Shown here one piece after another: positions 1-7,581 of a stretch of 48,074 nt of DNA. Within the stretch, counting starts at the first letter, position 1. Each line of letters begins with the position of its first letter. Under the pieces are notes generated by a model. That model had not been told where the DNA came from. It did not search any database and saw only the letters and a list, made by a program, of their open reading frames with translations. Source of the DNA: Bacteroidales bacterium (GTDB lineage Bacteria > Bacteroidota > Bacteroidia > Bacteroidales > F082); NCBI GenBank assembly GCA_017427985.1, contig JAFRRS010000012.1, forward strand, positions 1 through 48,074. Direction: 5' to 3'. The translations under genes and the position numbers were made by a program.

Positions 1-164
1 AACAACAGCAACAACAACAGCAAGAGCAGCAACAGCAGATGTCGAAGGAAGACGCGGAAAGAATGTTGCAAGCCCTTGAGAATCAGGAGAAAGAGACAAT
101 GGATAAGATGAACGAGGCGAAGGCTGCGAAGATGCAGAAACGGAAAATACAAAAGGATTGGTAA
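1..164 (+). CDS. BatC-type protein, C-terminal end (partial)
   Basis: The window opens inside an ORF whose first complete codon is at base 3 and which stops with TAA at 162-164. The visible part is a glutamine-rich stretch followed by a charged tail that begins MSKEDAERMLQALENQEKE. That tail resembles the C-terminus of TPR-containing BatC proteins of Bacteroidota. It lies directly upstream of batD and batE on the same strand, as expected for the bat (Bacteroides aerotolerance) operon. The TPR region and signal peptide lie outside the window, so the family call rests on the tail and on context. Confidence 0.6.
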   Translation, partial: QQQQQQQEQQQQMSKEDAERMLQALENQEKETMDKMNEAKAAKMQKRKIQKDW

Positions 165-222
165 AATGTGCTGCTTCGCAGAATGTGCCGCTGATGCGGA
201 ATGTGCTGCTTCGCAGAATGTG
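165..222 (+). repeat. three tandem mini-hairpin units after the BatC-type gene
   Basis: A 23-bp sequence at 165-187 recurs exactly at 200-222, and the bases between them form a third variant. Each unit is a small hairpin: CTGC-ttc-GCAG, CCGC-tgat-GCGG and CTGC-ttc-GCAG again. The middle unit changes both stem arms together so that pairing is kept. The units are separated by AATGTG and lie between the BatC-type stop codon and the batD start. Function is unknown. Confidence 0.7.
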
Positions 223-258
223 TGAAAATGTGATAATTATAAGAAAATGTGTTTTAAT

Positions 259-2082
259 ATGAAAAGGATAGGTTTTATAGTTTTATTTTTGATGACGGCA
301 TTCGCGTTGAATGCCCAGGATGACGTCAGTTTCAAGATAAAATGCAAGAAACAGGTCGTCGTTGGGGAACAGTTTCAGGTTTCCTACGAGCTGAGCGGTG
401 ACGGAAAGAATTTCGAGTCTCCAAATTTCGACAATTTCGAGTTGATTGGAGGACCATTCTCTTCCTCAAGTTCAAGCGTGCAAATCATCAACGGCTCGGT
501 GACGAAGTCGAACACACACACCTATTCTTTTTATCTCAGAGCCATCAAGGAAGGGAAATACACCATTCCTGCCGCCACCATCACCGTCAATAAGCAAAAG
601 GTGAAGAGCGAGACCTTTGAAATCGAGGTCGTGAAAGACAACAGCGTGGTTTCAGGGGCCAAAGGAAATTCAACCACTTCATACGAAAACACAAAAGACG
701 TGCTTCTCGAAGCAGTCCCGAGCAAACGAATCGCATACCTCGGCGAACAGATAACCTTGACCTACAAGATTTATTACACTATACCAATCTCACAGCTCTC
801 GATTTCAAAAGCCCCTTCTTATTCTGGCTTTTGGACCAAGGACATCACCGACAACAACGGCACTCTGCAGCAGTCGTCGATAGTGAAAAACGGGCAGGAA
901 TACCATGTCGCCACGATTCAGGAGATAGTGCTCATTCCGCAGAAGACTGGCATTCTCACCATCGACCCGCTTGATATAAGCTGCATCGCACAAATCAGGC
1001 AGGAACGCCAGACGCAGAGAGGCTATGACCCGTTTGAAAACTTCTTCGGCGACATCATGGGGTCGTCGTACACCAATGTCAAGAAAGAGATAAAATCGCA
1101 ACCCATTGACATTGAGATAAATCCGTTGCCTGCACAAGACAAGCCAAAAGACTTCAAAGGCGCGGTGGGACAGTTCACGTTCACGTCTAAAATCGACAAG
1201 ACCGAGATGAAGTCCAACGACGCTTTCACCGTGACTTACACCGTTTCAGGCAAGGGCAACATCGAGCTTCTTGATCTCCCGAAACCAAATTTCCCTCCTG
1301 ATTTCGAGGTTTATGACCCGAAAATCACGACAAACACGAAAAACAACACTTTCGGGATTAGCGGTACTAAAAAAGCCGAATACGTTGTGATTCCAAGAGT
1401 TTCAGGCAATTTCACCCTGACACCTACGGAGTTTTCATATTTCGACCCGTCGAAGAACAAATATGTGACGCTGAAATCGGATGAATACGTTATTAATGTC
1501 GAAAGAAGCGCCAACGAAGGCAGCAGCGGCATCATATACGCGGGCGGACAGGAAGCCATCAAGGTCGTTGGCAGCGACATACGCCATATCATGACAAAGG
1601 GCGAGCTCAGGAAAAACGGCGTTTTGTTGTTCGGTTCCCCACTCTACTTTATCATTCTGGCTTCGCTTGTCTTGATTTTTGCGGCAGCACTTGTCATTTA
1701 CAAAAGAGTCAACAAATTCAATCAGAATCAGGTGCTGGTTAGAAACAAAAAAGCCACGAAGACGGCGAAGAAACGTCTGCGCAACGCCTACAACTACCTC
1801 AAAACGAAAGACCAAAACCGTTTCTACGAGGAGTTTTCACAGGCTTTGTGGGGTTACATCTCCGACAAGCTCAACATCTCGCGCTCGCAGCTCTCGATGG
1901 ACACCGTCAAAGAGATGATGAGCGACAAGAATGTGCCAGATGACATTGTCAATCAATTCATTGACTTGCTCAATAATTGCGAGTTCGCAAGATTCGCGCC
2001 AGGCGATCCTGACAAGAAAATGGATGATTTGTATCAGAAAGGAATTGAAGTTATTACCAAAGCGGAGAAAAATCTAAATTAG
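259..2082 (+). CDS. batD: BatD family protein
   Basis: The protein has 607 residues from the ATG at 259. That start puts a signal peptide first (MKRIGFIVLFL, cleavage near ALNAQ). An ATG four codons upstream would only add MCFN. A long periplasmic region of beta-sandwich character follows (about residues 21-455), then one membrane segment at about 460-482 and a basic, helical cytoplasmic tail of about 125 residues. This order of parts is typical of BatD. Bat proteins are linked to aerotolerance in Bacteroides and usually occur with a MoxR ATPase and vWA-domain BatA/BatB, which would lie left of this window. It sits between the BatC-type gene and batE on the same strand, consistent with one operon. 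The molecular role of BatD is not established. Confidence 0.85.
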   Translation: MKRIGFIVLFLMTAFALNAQDDVSFKIKCKKQVVVGEQFQVSYELSGDGKNFESPNFDNFELIGGPFSSSSSSVQIINGSVTKSNTHTYSFYLRAIKEGKYTIPAATITVNKQKVKSETFEIEVVKDNSVVSGAKGNSTTSYENTKDVLLEAVPSKRIAYLGEQITLTYKIYYTIPISQLSISKAPSYSGFWTKDITDNNGTLQQSSIVKNGQEYHVATIQEIVLIPQKTGILTIDPLDISCIAQIRQERQTQRGYDPFENFFGDIMGSSYTNVKKEIKSQPIDIEINPLPAQDKPKDFKGAVGQFTFTSKIDKTEMKSNDAFTVTYTVSGKGNIELLDLPKPNFPPDFEVYDPKITTNTKNNTFGISGTKKAEYVVIPRVSGNFTLTPTEFSYFDPSKNKYVTLKSDEYVINVERSANEGSSGIIYAGGQEAIKVVGSDIRHIMTKGELRKNGVLLFGSPLYFIILASLVLIFAAALVIYKRVNKFNQNQVLVRNKKATKTAKKRLRNAYNYLKTKDQNRFYEEFSQALWGYISDKLNISRSQLSMDTVKEMMSDKNVPDDIVNQFIDLLNNCEFARFAPGDPDKKMDDLYQKGIEVITKAEKNLN

Positions 2083-2083
2083 T

Positions 2084-2131
2084 TAGTCAGTTGTTCAGTT
2101 AATCAGTTAATCAGTTAATCAGTTAATCAGT
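2084..2131 (+). repeat. six tandem 8-bp units, consensus TAATCAGT
   Basis: Directly after the batD stop come six 8-bp units: TAGTCAGT, TGTTCAGT and four exact TAATCAGT. They end six bases before the batE start and fill nearly the whole gap. The same unit occurs at 6927-6950 before another gene. TAA occurs on the plus strand of the unit and TGA on its complement. Because 8 is not a multiple of 3, three units place stops in every frame of both strands. Confidence 0.9.
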
Positions 2132-2137
2132 TTAAAG

Positions 2138-2896
2138 ATGAAAAGATTATATATTTTGATGTTTTTGATGGTCACGGCGGTTGGAATTAAAGCTCAAACC
2201 ATTCAGGATCAGGAGTTTGCGAGGGCAAATTACTATTATAATGAGAGCAAATACGACACCGCGCTTATGGTCTACGAGAAGATTCTCGACGAGGGATTTG
2301 TCTCCGCACCTTTATTATATAATATAGGTAACACCTATTTCAAGATGAGAAACTATCCGATGGCGATTCTCTATTATGAAAAATCCCTCAAACTCGACCC
2401 TGACAACGAAGAAATTAAGCAGAATCTCACCATTGCAAACGCTCTCATCACCGATAGAATCGAGCCACTTCCAGAGTTTTTCATGACAAAATGGTGGAAA
2501 AATATCGGCAACAAATTCTCTGCGAACGGATGGGCGACGATAAGCATTATATTATTCGCGGCGCTTCTTCTCGCATTGTTCATATACTTCACGACACGCA
2601 CGGCAGGGATGAAAAAAGCGATGTTTTTCACCAGTCTGTTTTTGGTTCTGATATTTGTCTGCAGCATCATTTTCGCAGCGCAAAGGTACAATTATCTCAA
2701 CCAGCGCGACGAGGCAATTGTCATGACACCGACCATCACAGTGAAGAGTTCGCCATCGTCATCGGGCGTTGACTTGTTTGTTTTGCACGAAGGAGCTAAG
2801 GTCGAGATAATGGACAAAGCGGACAATTGGGACAAGATAAGAATTGCCGACGGCAGCGTGGGATGGCTTCCTTCATCATCAACCATAAAGTATTAA
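2138..2896 (+). CDS. batE: BatE family protein (TPR and SH3-like domains)
   Basis: The protein has 252 residues. It starts with a signal peptide (MKRLYILMFLMVTAVGIKA), followed by TPR helices at about 26-100 containing the classic pattern LLYNIGNTYFKMRNYPMAILYYEKSL. Two hydrophobic segments lie at about 131-153 and 160-181. A C-terminal SH3-like domain at about 195-250 contains VKSSPSSSG and a GSVGWLPSS end. TPR plus two membrane helices plus SH3 is the BatE architecture. It is the last gene of the bat operon here and is followed by two hairpins. The TPR and SH3 parts suggest a scaffold role in a Bat complex at the inner membrane, which is inference. Confidence 0.85.
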   Translation: MKRLYILMFLMVTAVGIKAQTIQDQEFARANYYYNESKYDTALMVYEKILDEGFVSAPLLYNIGNTYFKMRNYPMAILYYEKSLKLDPDNEEIKQNLTIANALITDRIEPLPEFFMTKWWKNIGNKFSANGWATISIILFAALLLALFIYFTTRTAGMKKAMFFTSLFLVLIFVCSIIFAAQRYNYLNQRDEAIVMTPTITVKSSPSSSGVDLFVLHEGAKVEIMDKADNWDKIRIADGSVGWLPSSSTIKY

Positions 2897-2913
2897 ATAT
2901 CAGTAGATTATTT

Positions 2914-2947
2914 CTTTAGGAGAAAAAATATTTAATTTTTTCCTAAA
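2914..2947 (+). terminator. imperfect hairpin after batE
   Basis: TTTAGGA (2914-2920) pairs with TCCTAAA (2941-2947), and AAAAAA (2922-2927) pairs with TTTTTT (2935-2940). One G is bulged and the loop has seven bases. The position 18 bases after the batE stop suggests transcription termination of the bat operon, but there is no clean T-run after the stem. Confidence 0.45.
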
Positions 2948-2952
2948 ATATC

Positions 2953-2988
2953 TTGTGGGGTTCAAAAATTTGTTGTATTTTTGAACCC
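2953..2988 (+). promoter_or_regulatory. Bacteroidota-type promoter embedded in a perfect 12-bp dyad
   Basis: TATTTTTG at 2976-2983 matches the -7 consensus TAnnTTTG, with TTG at 2953-2955 placed 20 bases upstream as a -33 element. The -7 box lies in the right arm of a perfect inverted repeat, GGGTTCAAAAAT (2958-2969) and ATTTTTGAACCC (2977-2988), loop TTGTTGT. Transcription would start near 2990, about 30 bases before the T9SS cargo gene. The dyad could be an operator, or a second terminator for the bat operon. Confidence 0.6.
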
Positions 2989-3019
2989 TTAAAATGTAGT
3001 TAGTATATCAAATGAATTA

Positions 3020-5950
3020 ATGTCTAAATTACGTGATATGAAAAAAAGATTTTTACCGTTAAGTATGCTTTTGATAACCATGGTGTTAGCTCAAGCAAGT
3101 TTAGTGGCTAACGCTGCCGGAATCCAAGGAAAATACACTCCAAGGACGAGCACAGAAGCTACGTTTTCTTCATTTATGAAGAGCATTCGCGCAAATCAAG
3201 AGACCGGTTTGATTGATCCTGCATTATTAATTGCAGCACAGAAAGCCGATCAATCGACAACAAAAGACGGCGAATTGAACTGGTTTGAAACAGGACCGGA
3301 CAACTTCGGCGGCCTCACAAGAGCCATTGTTTACGACAAGAACGGCAATGTTGTGATCGGAACAATGGGTGGTGACATTTTCAGAACTACCAACGGTGGC
3401 ATCACATTCAAGAGAATCACCAACTTGAATCTCCCAATCAGCAGCATGGTCATCAACAACAACGGCGACATCTTCGTCGGAACAGGTGACGGTCGTGAAG
3501 CACATCTGTACAACGGCTTAAGCTACGTGGGATACGAGACAAGCTTTGTCGGAAATGGTGTCTACAAGATGGCATCAGGCTCAACAGAGTTGGTTTTGCT
3601 TGAGAGCACAAGCAATTGGGCTTTCGTCAATGAGATGGCAATCACCGGCAGCAAGATTTATGCTGCAACAAATGATGGTCTCATGCGCAGCACTGACAAC
3701 GGTGAGACATGGACAAAAGTTATGGATGGCATTGTAAGAAGCGTCAAGGTCAACAACAACGGTGACGTTCTCGCAGCAACAGACGTTGATGTCTACCTCT
3801 CAAAAGACGGTGGCGAATATACCAACGTGACTGCAAATCTTCCAGCAAACTCATACGAGAAGGTTATTGCAATGTCACCATCAGACGCCAACTACATGTA
3901 CATTGCATTCCTCAACTACTCAAGCAGCTATAGCACCGGCAACATTTATTTCACAAATGACGGTGGCGAGAACTGGGATATTGCAGTGGCAGCAACAACC
4001 ATGTACAATATTTTCGGTGAAGATGCAAATTACAACGGTTTCATCGCTGTTTATCCAAACAATCCTCGCAAGCTCCTCATCGGTTCAGAAAACTTATGGT
4101 TAGTAGAGGACGAAACAGGTTCTGGTGTCAACAGCTACAGACCTATGATGATTTCTGAAAGCAACTGCTCAGAATACACAGCAATAGCATACAACCGTTA
4201 CATCTACCTCCACCGCGGCATTCAAAACATTGTTTTTGACCCGTCAAATGAGAACAGTTTCTATGTTGGAACAGTAGGTGGTGTTTACAAAGGCATGTTT
4301 TCTGCAGGTCTGTATTCATACTCAAACAGCAACCGTTACTATCTCACCGATGACAACCACACTTCAGTGACTCGTATGATGAGCGTTGGCGTTGGCGGCA
4401 CATCAAAGGTTATCGGCGGCTGCCTCGATCACGGAACTCTCAAGATTGAACGCAACGAGGATATGAACAATATCACAACTGGTAAAGCCATATTCCCGAA
4501 CCCGACTGCAACAAACAACGCATTCGGTTACTATACCAAGGATTACTCAGGCGGTCCATGCGCTGTGTCAACAATCGACCCGAACATCATCTTTGTTACA
4601 GGAACAGGTGCTCTCTCAACAGCAATTCACAGATCACAGACTGACGGTGAAGACTATGACCTCAACAACTTCTACACAGACTCATTGAACAAGAAGTCAT
4701 TCAGAACACCTATAGCTTTGCACGAATTCTACAACGATGCAAACAACCCTTACAACGATCTTGAGGCTCCTATCAGAACCGTGAAACATGTTGGCGAGAC
4801 AGTTTACGCTTACAGCCATCAGGCAGGTTTCCCTGTTGACCACGTCATCACAGAAGAGCCAATCCATGATGCAGAACACATGGATGAGTTTGGTGAATAT
4901 GTTTGGATTCCAGGTGATACAATCAAAAACATCCACGATCCGCTCAGCGCAATCTATTTGGCAGCTGTCAAAGGCAGAATCCTCATGACAAGAGACGCTC
5001 TCATCTTCAACAAGGAAGCTGAATGGGCAAAGGTCAGCGCAATCAATGGCCTTCCAACAGCAGTATCAATCAGCGGAGACGGTAATGTCGCAATGGTTGG
5101 AACAGCAAATGGTACACTTTACAAGCTGACAGGTCTCAAAGACGCTTACACAGTAGCTCAGGCCTGCACAGATTCAGCAGCTTGTGTAATCACAATTGAT
5201 TCGATTAACAACTTCAACAACCAGGCAGTTACAAGTATCGCATTCGACCCGAGAAACAACAACAACGTTATCGTGACATTAGGCAACTACGGCAACAGTG
5301 ACTATGTGTTCAAGTCAACAAACGGCGGCGACTCATTCACATCAGCCAACTTCGGCAACTTCCCGGTTTACTCAAGCATCATCGAAAAAGAAACAGGTTT
5401 GTACATCATCGGAACTGAAAAAGGTATCTACACATCATCAAACGGCTCATCATGGAGCAAGTCAGGAAACTTCTCAGCTCCAGTTATGGACATCAAACAG
5501 GCAGTTGCAGAGAACCGTGATGATAAGATCGACGTACTTTACGATGAGATGGGTGTTCCTACATACATCATCTATCCAGGTGTTGACAACGAAGGTATGA
5601 TTTTCGCTGCAACATACGGCAATGGTATCATCGCTTGCGACACATACAAAGTCGGTTCAGACTTCGGTGTTGATGAGAACGAAATCAGCGGAAGCAACAT
5701 TGCTTTGAATGTCTATCCTAACCCGGTGAAAGACATGGTCAACGTGAACATCACTCTTGACACAAGAGCAAACGTCAGCTACCAGATTTACGACCTCTCA
5801 GGCCGCATGGTTATGAGCAACACCCTCGGATTCTACAGCCAGGGCGAGCACACCTTGAACATTAGCGCTGAGAACCTCGAAAGCGGTTCATACATCATCC
5901 GCGTGAAAGCCGGTGACAAAGAAAACAGCGGTAAGTTCTTAGTATACTAA
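3020..5950 (+). CDS. T9SS type A sorting domain protein with Asp-box/BNR-like repeats
   Basis: The protein has 976 residues. A signal peptide is present whether translation starts at 3020 (MSKLRDMKKRF) or at the ATG at 3038 (MKKRFLPLSM). The body contains repeated Asp-box-like motifs typical of beta-propellers: TTNGGITFKRI near 123, STDNGETWTKV near 223, SKDGGEYTNV near 255, TNDGGENWD near 311, STNGGDSFTS near 766 and SSNGSSWSKS near 810. The last 80 residues, from NVYPNPVKDMVNV to the GKFLVY end, form a type A C-terminal domain that directs export through the type IX secretion system and anchoring at the cell surface. No catalytic residues are assigned, so sialidase-like activity should not be assumed. 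The gene has its own promoter and a strong terminator. Thr ACA and Ser TCA codons stand out on reading, which could reflect high expression. Confidence 0.85.
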   Translation: MSKLRDMKKRFLPLSMLLITMVLAQASLVANAAGIQGKYTPRTSTEATFSSFMKSIRANQETGLIDPALLIAAQKADQSTTKDGELNWFETGPDNFGGLTRAIVYDKNGNVVIGTMGGDIFRTTNGGITFKRITNLNLPISSMVINNNGDIFVGTGDGREAHLYNGLSYVGYETSFVGNGVYKMASGSTELVLLESTSNWAFVNEMAITGSKIYAATNDGLMRSTDNGETWTKVMDGIVRSVKVNNNGDVLAATDVDVYLSKDGGEYTNVTANLPANSYEKVIAMSPSDANYMYIAFLNYSSSYSTGNIYFTNDGGENWDIAVAATTMYNIFGEDANYNGFIAVYPNNPRKLLIGSENLWLVEDETGSGVNSYRPMMISESNCSEYTAIAYNRYIYLHRGIQNIVFDPSNENSFYVGTVGGVYKGMFSAGLYSYSNSNRYYLTDDNHTSVTRMMSVGVGGTSKVIGGCLDHGTLKIERNEDMNNITTGKAIFPNPTATNNAFGYYTKDYSGGPCAVSTIDPNIIFVTGTGALSTAIHRSQTDGEDYDLNNFYTDSLNKKSFRTPIALHEFYNDANNPYNDLEAPIRTVKHVGETVYAYSHQAGFPVDHVITEEPIHDAEHMDEFGEYVWIPGDTIKNIHDPLSAIYLAAVKGRILMTRDALIFNKEAEWAKVSAINGLPTAVSISGDGNVAMVGTANGTLYKLTGLKDAYTVAQACTDSAACVITIDSINNFNNQAVTSIAFDPRNNNNVIVTLGNYGNSDYVFKSTNGGDSFTSANFGNFPVYSSIIEKETGLYIIGTEKGIYTSSNGSSWSKSGNFSAPVMDIKQAVAENRDDKIDVLYDEMGVPTYIIYPGVDNEGMIFAATYGNGIIACDTYKVGSDFGVDENEISGSNIALNVYPNPVKDMVNVNITLDTRANVSYQIYDLSGRMVMSNTLGFYSQGEHTLNISAENLESGSYIIRVKAGDKENSGKFLVY

Positions 5951-5964
5951 TAACGATAGAAATC

Positions 5965-6005
5965 AAATAAAGAAGGCATCCGATTGGATGCCTTCTTTAT
6001 TTTTA
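5965..6005 (+). terminator. strong rho-independent terminator of the first T9SS cargo gene
   Basis: A perfect 17-bp stem pairs 5965-5981 with 5986-6002 around the loop GATT. Its core is GAAGGCATCC / GGATGCCTTC and it runs into a T-rich tract. It starts 14 bases after the stop codon. The A-rich left flank may also let it work for the minus-strand lipoprotein gene that ends at 6022. Confidence 0.9.
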
Positions 6006-6021
6006 TAAAAACAAAAAAAAA

Positions 6022-6150
6022 TCAATATACCCTTTCTTTCTGAAACTGCCTGTATTCGCCATACGCCGGGCACATCGACGAGTGTCGGCACGACGAAAAC
6101 AGCACCCCCAAGACAAACACCAATACCAATATTACCGCTATTTTTTTCAT
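6022..6150 (-). CDS. small lipoprotein, 42 residues
   Basis: This short minus-strand ORF runs from the ATG at 6150 to a TGA at 6022-6024. The product begins MKKIAVILVLVFVLGVLFSSC, a complete lipoprotein signal whose lipobox LFSSC places the acylated cysteine at residue 21. The mature peptide of 22 residues is RHSSMCPAYGEYRQFQKERVY after that cysteine, with a second cysteine in a CPAYG motif. A coherent lipoprotein signal in so short an ORF is unlikely by chance. Nothing in the sequence gives a function. It lies alone on the minus strand between the T9SS cargo gene and ung, and the terminator at 5965-6005 faces its 3' end. No exact TAnnTTTG element precedes it; TTTCTTTG on the minus strand near 6176 is one mismatch away. 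Confidence 0.65.
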   Translation of the reverse strand: MKKIAVILVLVFVLGVLFSSCRHSSMCPAYGEYRQFQKERVY

Positions 6151-6197
6151 ATAATTATTACTATTAATTTCACACTACAAAGAAACGATTTTTTTTT

Positions 6198-6205
6198 TAA
6201 TTTTG
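6198..6205 (+). promoter_or_regulatory. -7 element TAATTTTG upstream of ung
   Basis: TAATTTTG matches the Bacteroidota -7 consensus TAnnTTTG and ends 27 bases before the ung ATG. No convincing -33 TTG is visible in the preceding T-rich tract. Confidence 0.45.
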
Positions 6206-6232
6206 TACAAATTTTTCAAATTTTTTTTCGCC

Positions 6233-6922
6233 ATGGTTGAGATTAAAAAACCCGAAATAGAAAACGGTTGGTATGAGGTGTTAAAGCAAGAATTCAGCTC
6301 ATCGTATTTCGCAGGAATCAAGACATTCTTAATTGAGGAAAAGCGCCAATATGTCGTTTATCCGCCGTCAAAACTCATCTTCAACGCCTTCAACCGCACA
6401 CCATTCGACAAGGTGAAGGTGGTGATACTCGGACAGGATCCTTATCACAATGTGGGTCAGGCGCACGGCTTGGCGTTCTCCGTTCCCGACGGGATACAGC
6501 CGCCTCCGAGTCTGCAAAACATATTCAAGGAGCTGCATACCGACATCGGGATGCCCATCCCAGCCAACGGCAATCTTGAGAAATGGGCCGACGAAGGAGT
6601 GCTGCTGTTGAACGCCTCTCTGACTGTGAGGGCGAATATGGCTGCCTCGCATGCGCGTATCGGCTGGCAGCAGTTCACCGACGCGGCAATAAGAGCGTTG
6701 TCGGAGAAGAAAACACATCTGGTATTTCTGCTTTGGGGCAACTACGCCATAGCCAAAGAGAATCTCATCGACCACAGCAAGCATCTGATACTCAAAACCG
6801 TACACCCCTCCCCTCTCTCGGCAAGCCGTGGATTCTTCGGATGCAGGCATTTCTCGAAAACAAACGAATACCTTATTAATAATAATATAGAACCGATTAG
6901 GTGGGAAGCGATTATTAGTTAG
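6233..6922 (+). CDS. ung: uracil-DNA glycosylase
   Basis: The protein has 229 residues from the ATG at 6233 (MVEIKKPEIENGW). The frame is open upstream to a TTG at 6203, but that would add an atypical MYKFFKFFFA stretch that overlaps the presumed transcript start. Family 1 UDG motifs are intact: the water-activating loop GQDPYHN at 67-73 with catalytic Asp69, the uracil pocket LLLN, and the minor-groove loop HPSPLSA starting at His191. The enzyme removes uracil from DNA as the first step of base excision repair. Length and motifs are normal for the family. It is followed after a short gap by an rdgB-type gene, so both neighbours guard against non-canonical bases in DNA. Confidence 0.95.
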   Translation: MVEIKKPEIENGWYEVLKQEFSSSYFAGIKTFLIEEKRQYVVYPPSKLIFNAFNRTPFDKVKVVILGQDPYHNVGQAHGLAFSVPDGIQPPPSLQNIFKELHTDIGMPIPANGNLEKWADEGVLLLNASLTVRANMAASHARIGWQQFTDAAIRALSEKKTHLVFLLWGNYAIAKENLIDHSKHLILKTVHPSPLSASRGFFGCRHFSKTNEYLINNNIEPIRWEAIIS

Positions 6923-6926
6923 AAGT

Positions 6927-6950
6927 TAGTCAGTTAGTCAGTTAATCAGT
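6927..6950 (+). repeat. three tandem 8-bp units (TAGTCAGT, TAGTCAGT, TAATCAGT)
   Basis: The same 8-bp unit as at 2084-2131 fills the gap between the ung stop (6920-6922) and the next gene, ending one base before its ATG at 6952. A ribosome-binding site would have to lie inside the repeat. Recurrence in two unrelated gaps suggests a genome-wide element. Confidence 0.85.
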
Positions 6951-6951
6951 T

Positions 6952-7539
6952 ATGGAAAAGTTAGTTTTTGCTACGCATAATAAGAATAAATTAGAAGAAA
7001 TAAGAAACATTTTGAAAGATTGGGATGTTGTCGGATTACGTGATATAGGATGTGAAACAGATATTATTGAAGACGCCGACGACTTGGAGGGCAATGCCAA
7101 GATTAAGGCGAATTATGTCACCGTCAACTATAATTTGAACTGTTTTGCCGACGACACAGGACTTGAAGTGGAAGCTTTAGACGGCGCACCCGGTGTTTAT
7201 TCGGCACGATACGCAGGCGAAGGATGCTCATATCATGACAATGTGGTAAAGCTTTTAGATGCCATGAAAGGTCTGACTAACCGCAAAGCAAGATTCAGAA
7301 CTGTCATAGCATTGAACATTAACGGTGAGCAACACCTTTTTGAGGGAATTGTCAATGGCAGAATACTTGAAGAGGAACACGGCATCGGCGGATTCGGTTA
7401 CGACCCGATATTCCAACCTGACGGATATGTCGAAACTTTCGCGGAGATGCCAATGGAAATAAAGAACAAAATATCACACAGAGGTAAAGCCGTTGCTAAA
7501 TTGGCGGAATTTTTAAATTTTTTGACTAACAAGTCCTGA
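6952..7539 (+). CDS. rdgB: non-canonical purine NTP pyrophosphatase (RdgB/HAM1 family)
   Basis: The protein has 195 residues, normal for the family. It opens with VFATHNKNK (residues 5-13), the substrate-phosphate binding signature of Ham1/RdgB. It contains FADDTGLEV with Asp67-Asp68, and ends with SHRGKA at about 175-180, the base-recognition segment. Enzymes of this family hydrolyse dITP and XTP to monophosphates and so keep deaminated purines out of DNA. It follows ung with a 29-base gap made mostly of the 8-bp repeat, and the two are probably co-transcribed. The next gene has its own promoter. Confidence 0.93.
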   Translation: MEKLVFATHNKNKLEEIRNILKDWDVVGLRDIGCETDIIEDADDLEGNAKIKANYVTVNYNLNCFADDTGLEVEALDGAPGVYSARYAGEGCSYHDNVVKLLDAMKGLTNRKARFRTVIALNINGEQHLFEGIVNGRILEEEHGIGGFGYDPIFQPDGYVETFAEMPMEIKNKISHRGKAVAKLAEFLNFLTNKS

Positions 7540-7554
7540 TTTTTACTATCTTTG
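7521..7554 (+). promoter_or_regulatory. Bacteroidota promoter for the PKD-domain T9SS cargo gene
   Basis: TTTG at 7521-7524 and TATCTTTG at 7547-7554 are separated by 22 bases and match the -33 and -7 elements well. Transcription would start near 7560, giving a leader of about 20 bases. The promoter begins inside the last codons of the rdgB-type gene. The -7 box overlaps the TTG codon at 7552, which argues against that upstream start. Confidence 0.7.
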
Positions 7555-7581
7555 CAAGATTATTCCCCATCCTATGAAAAA

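Noticed and set aside
166..225. 19-codon cysteine-rich frame starting four bases after the first base of the BatC-type stop codon
   Set aside because: It arises from the mini-hairpin units; there is no support for translation, and the repeats explain the pattern.
6203..6232. upstream extension of ung from a TTG codon
   Set aside because: It adds an atypical Phe-rich start and overlaps the -7 element. The ATG at 6233 gives a normal UDG length.
7552..7581. upstream extension of the PKD-domain protein from a TTG codon
   Set aside because: The TTG is part of the -7 box TATCTTTG, and the extension would bury the signal peptide.
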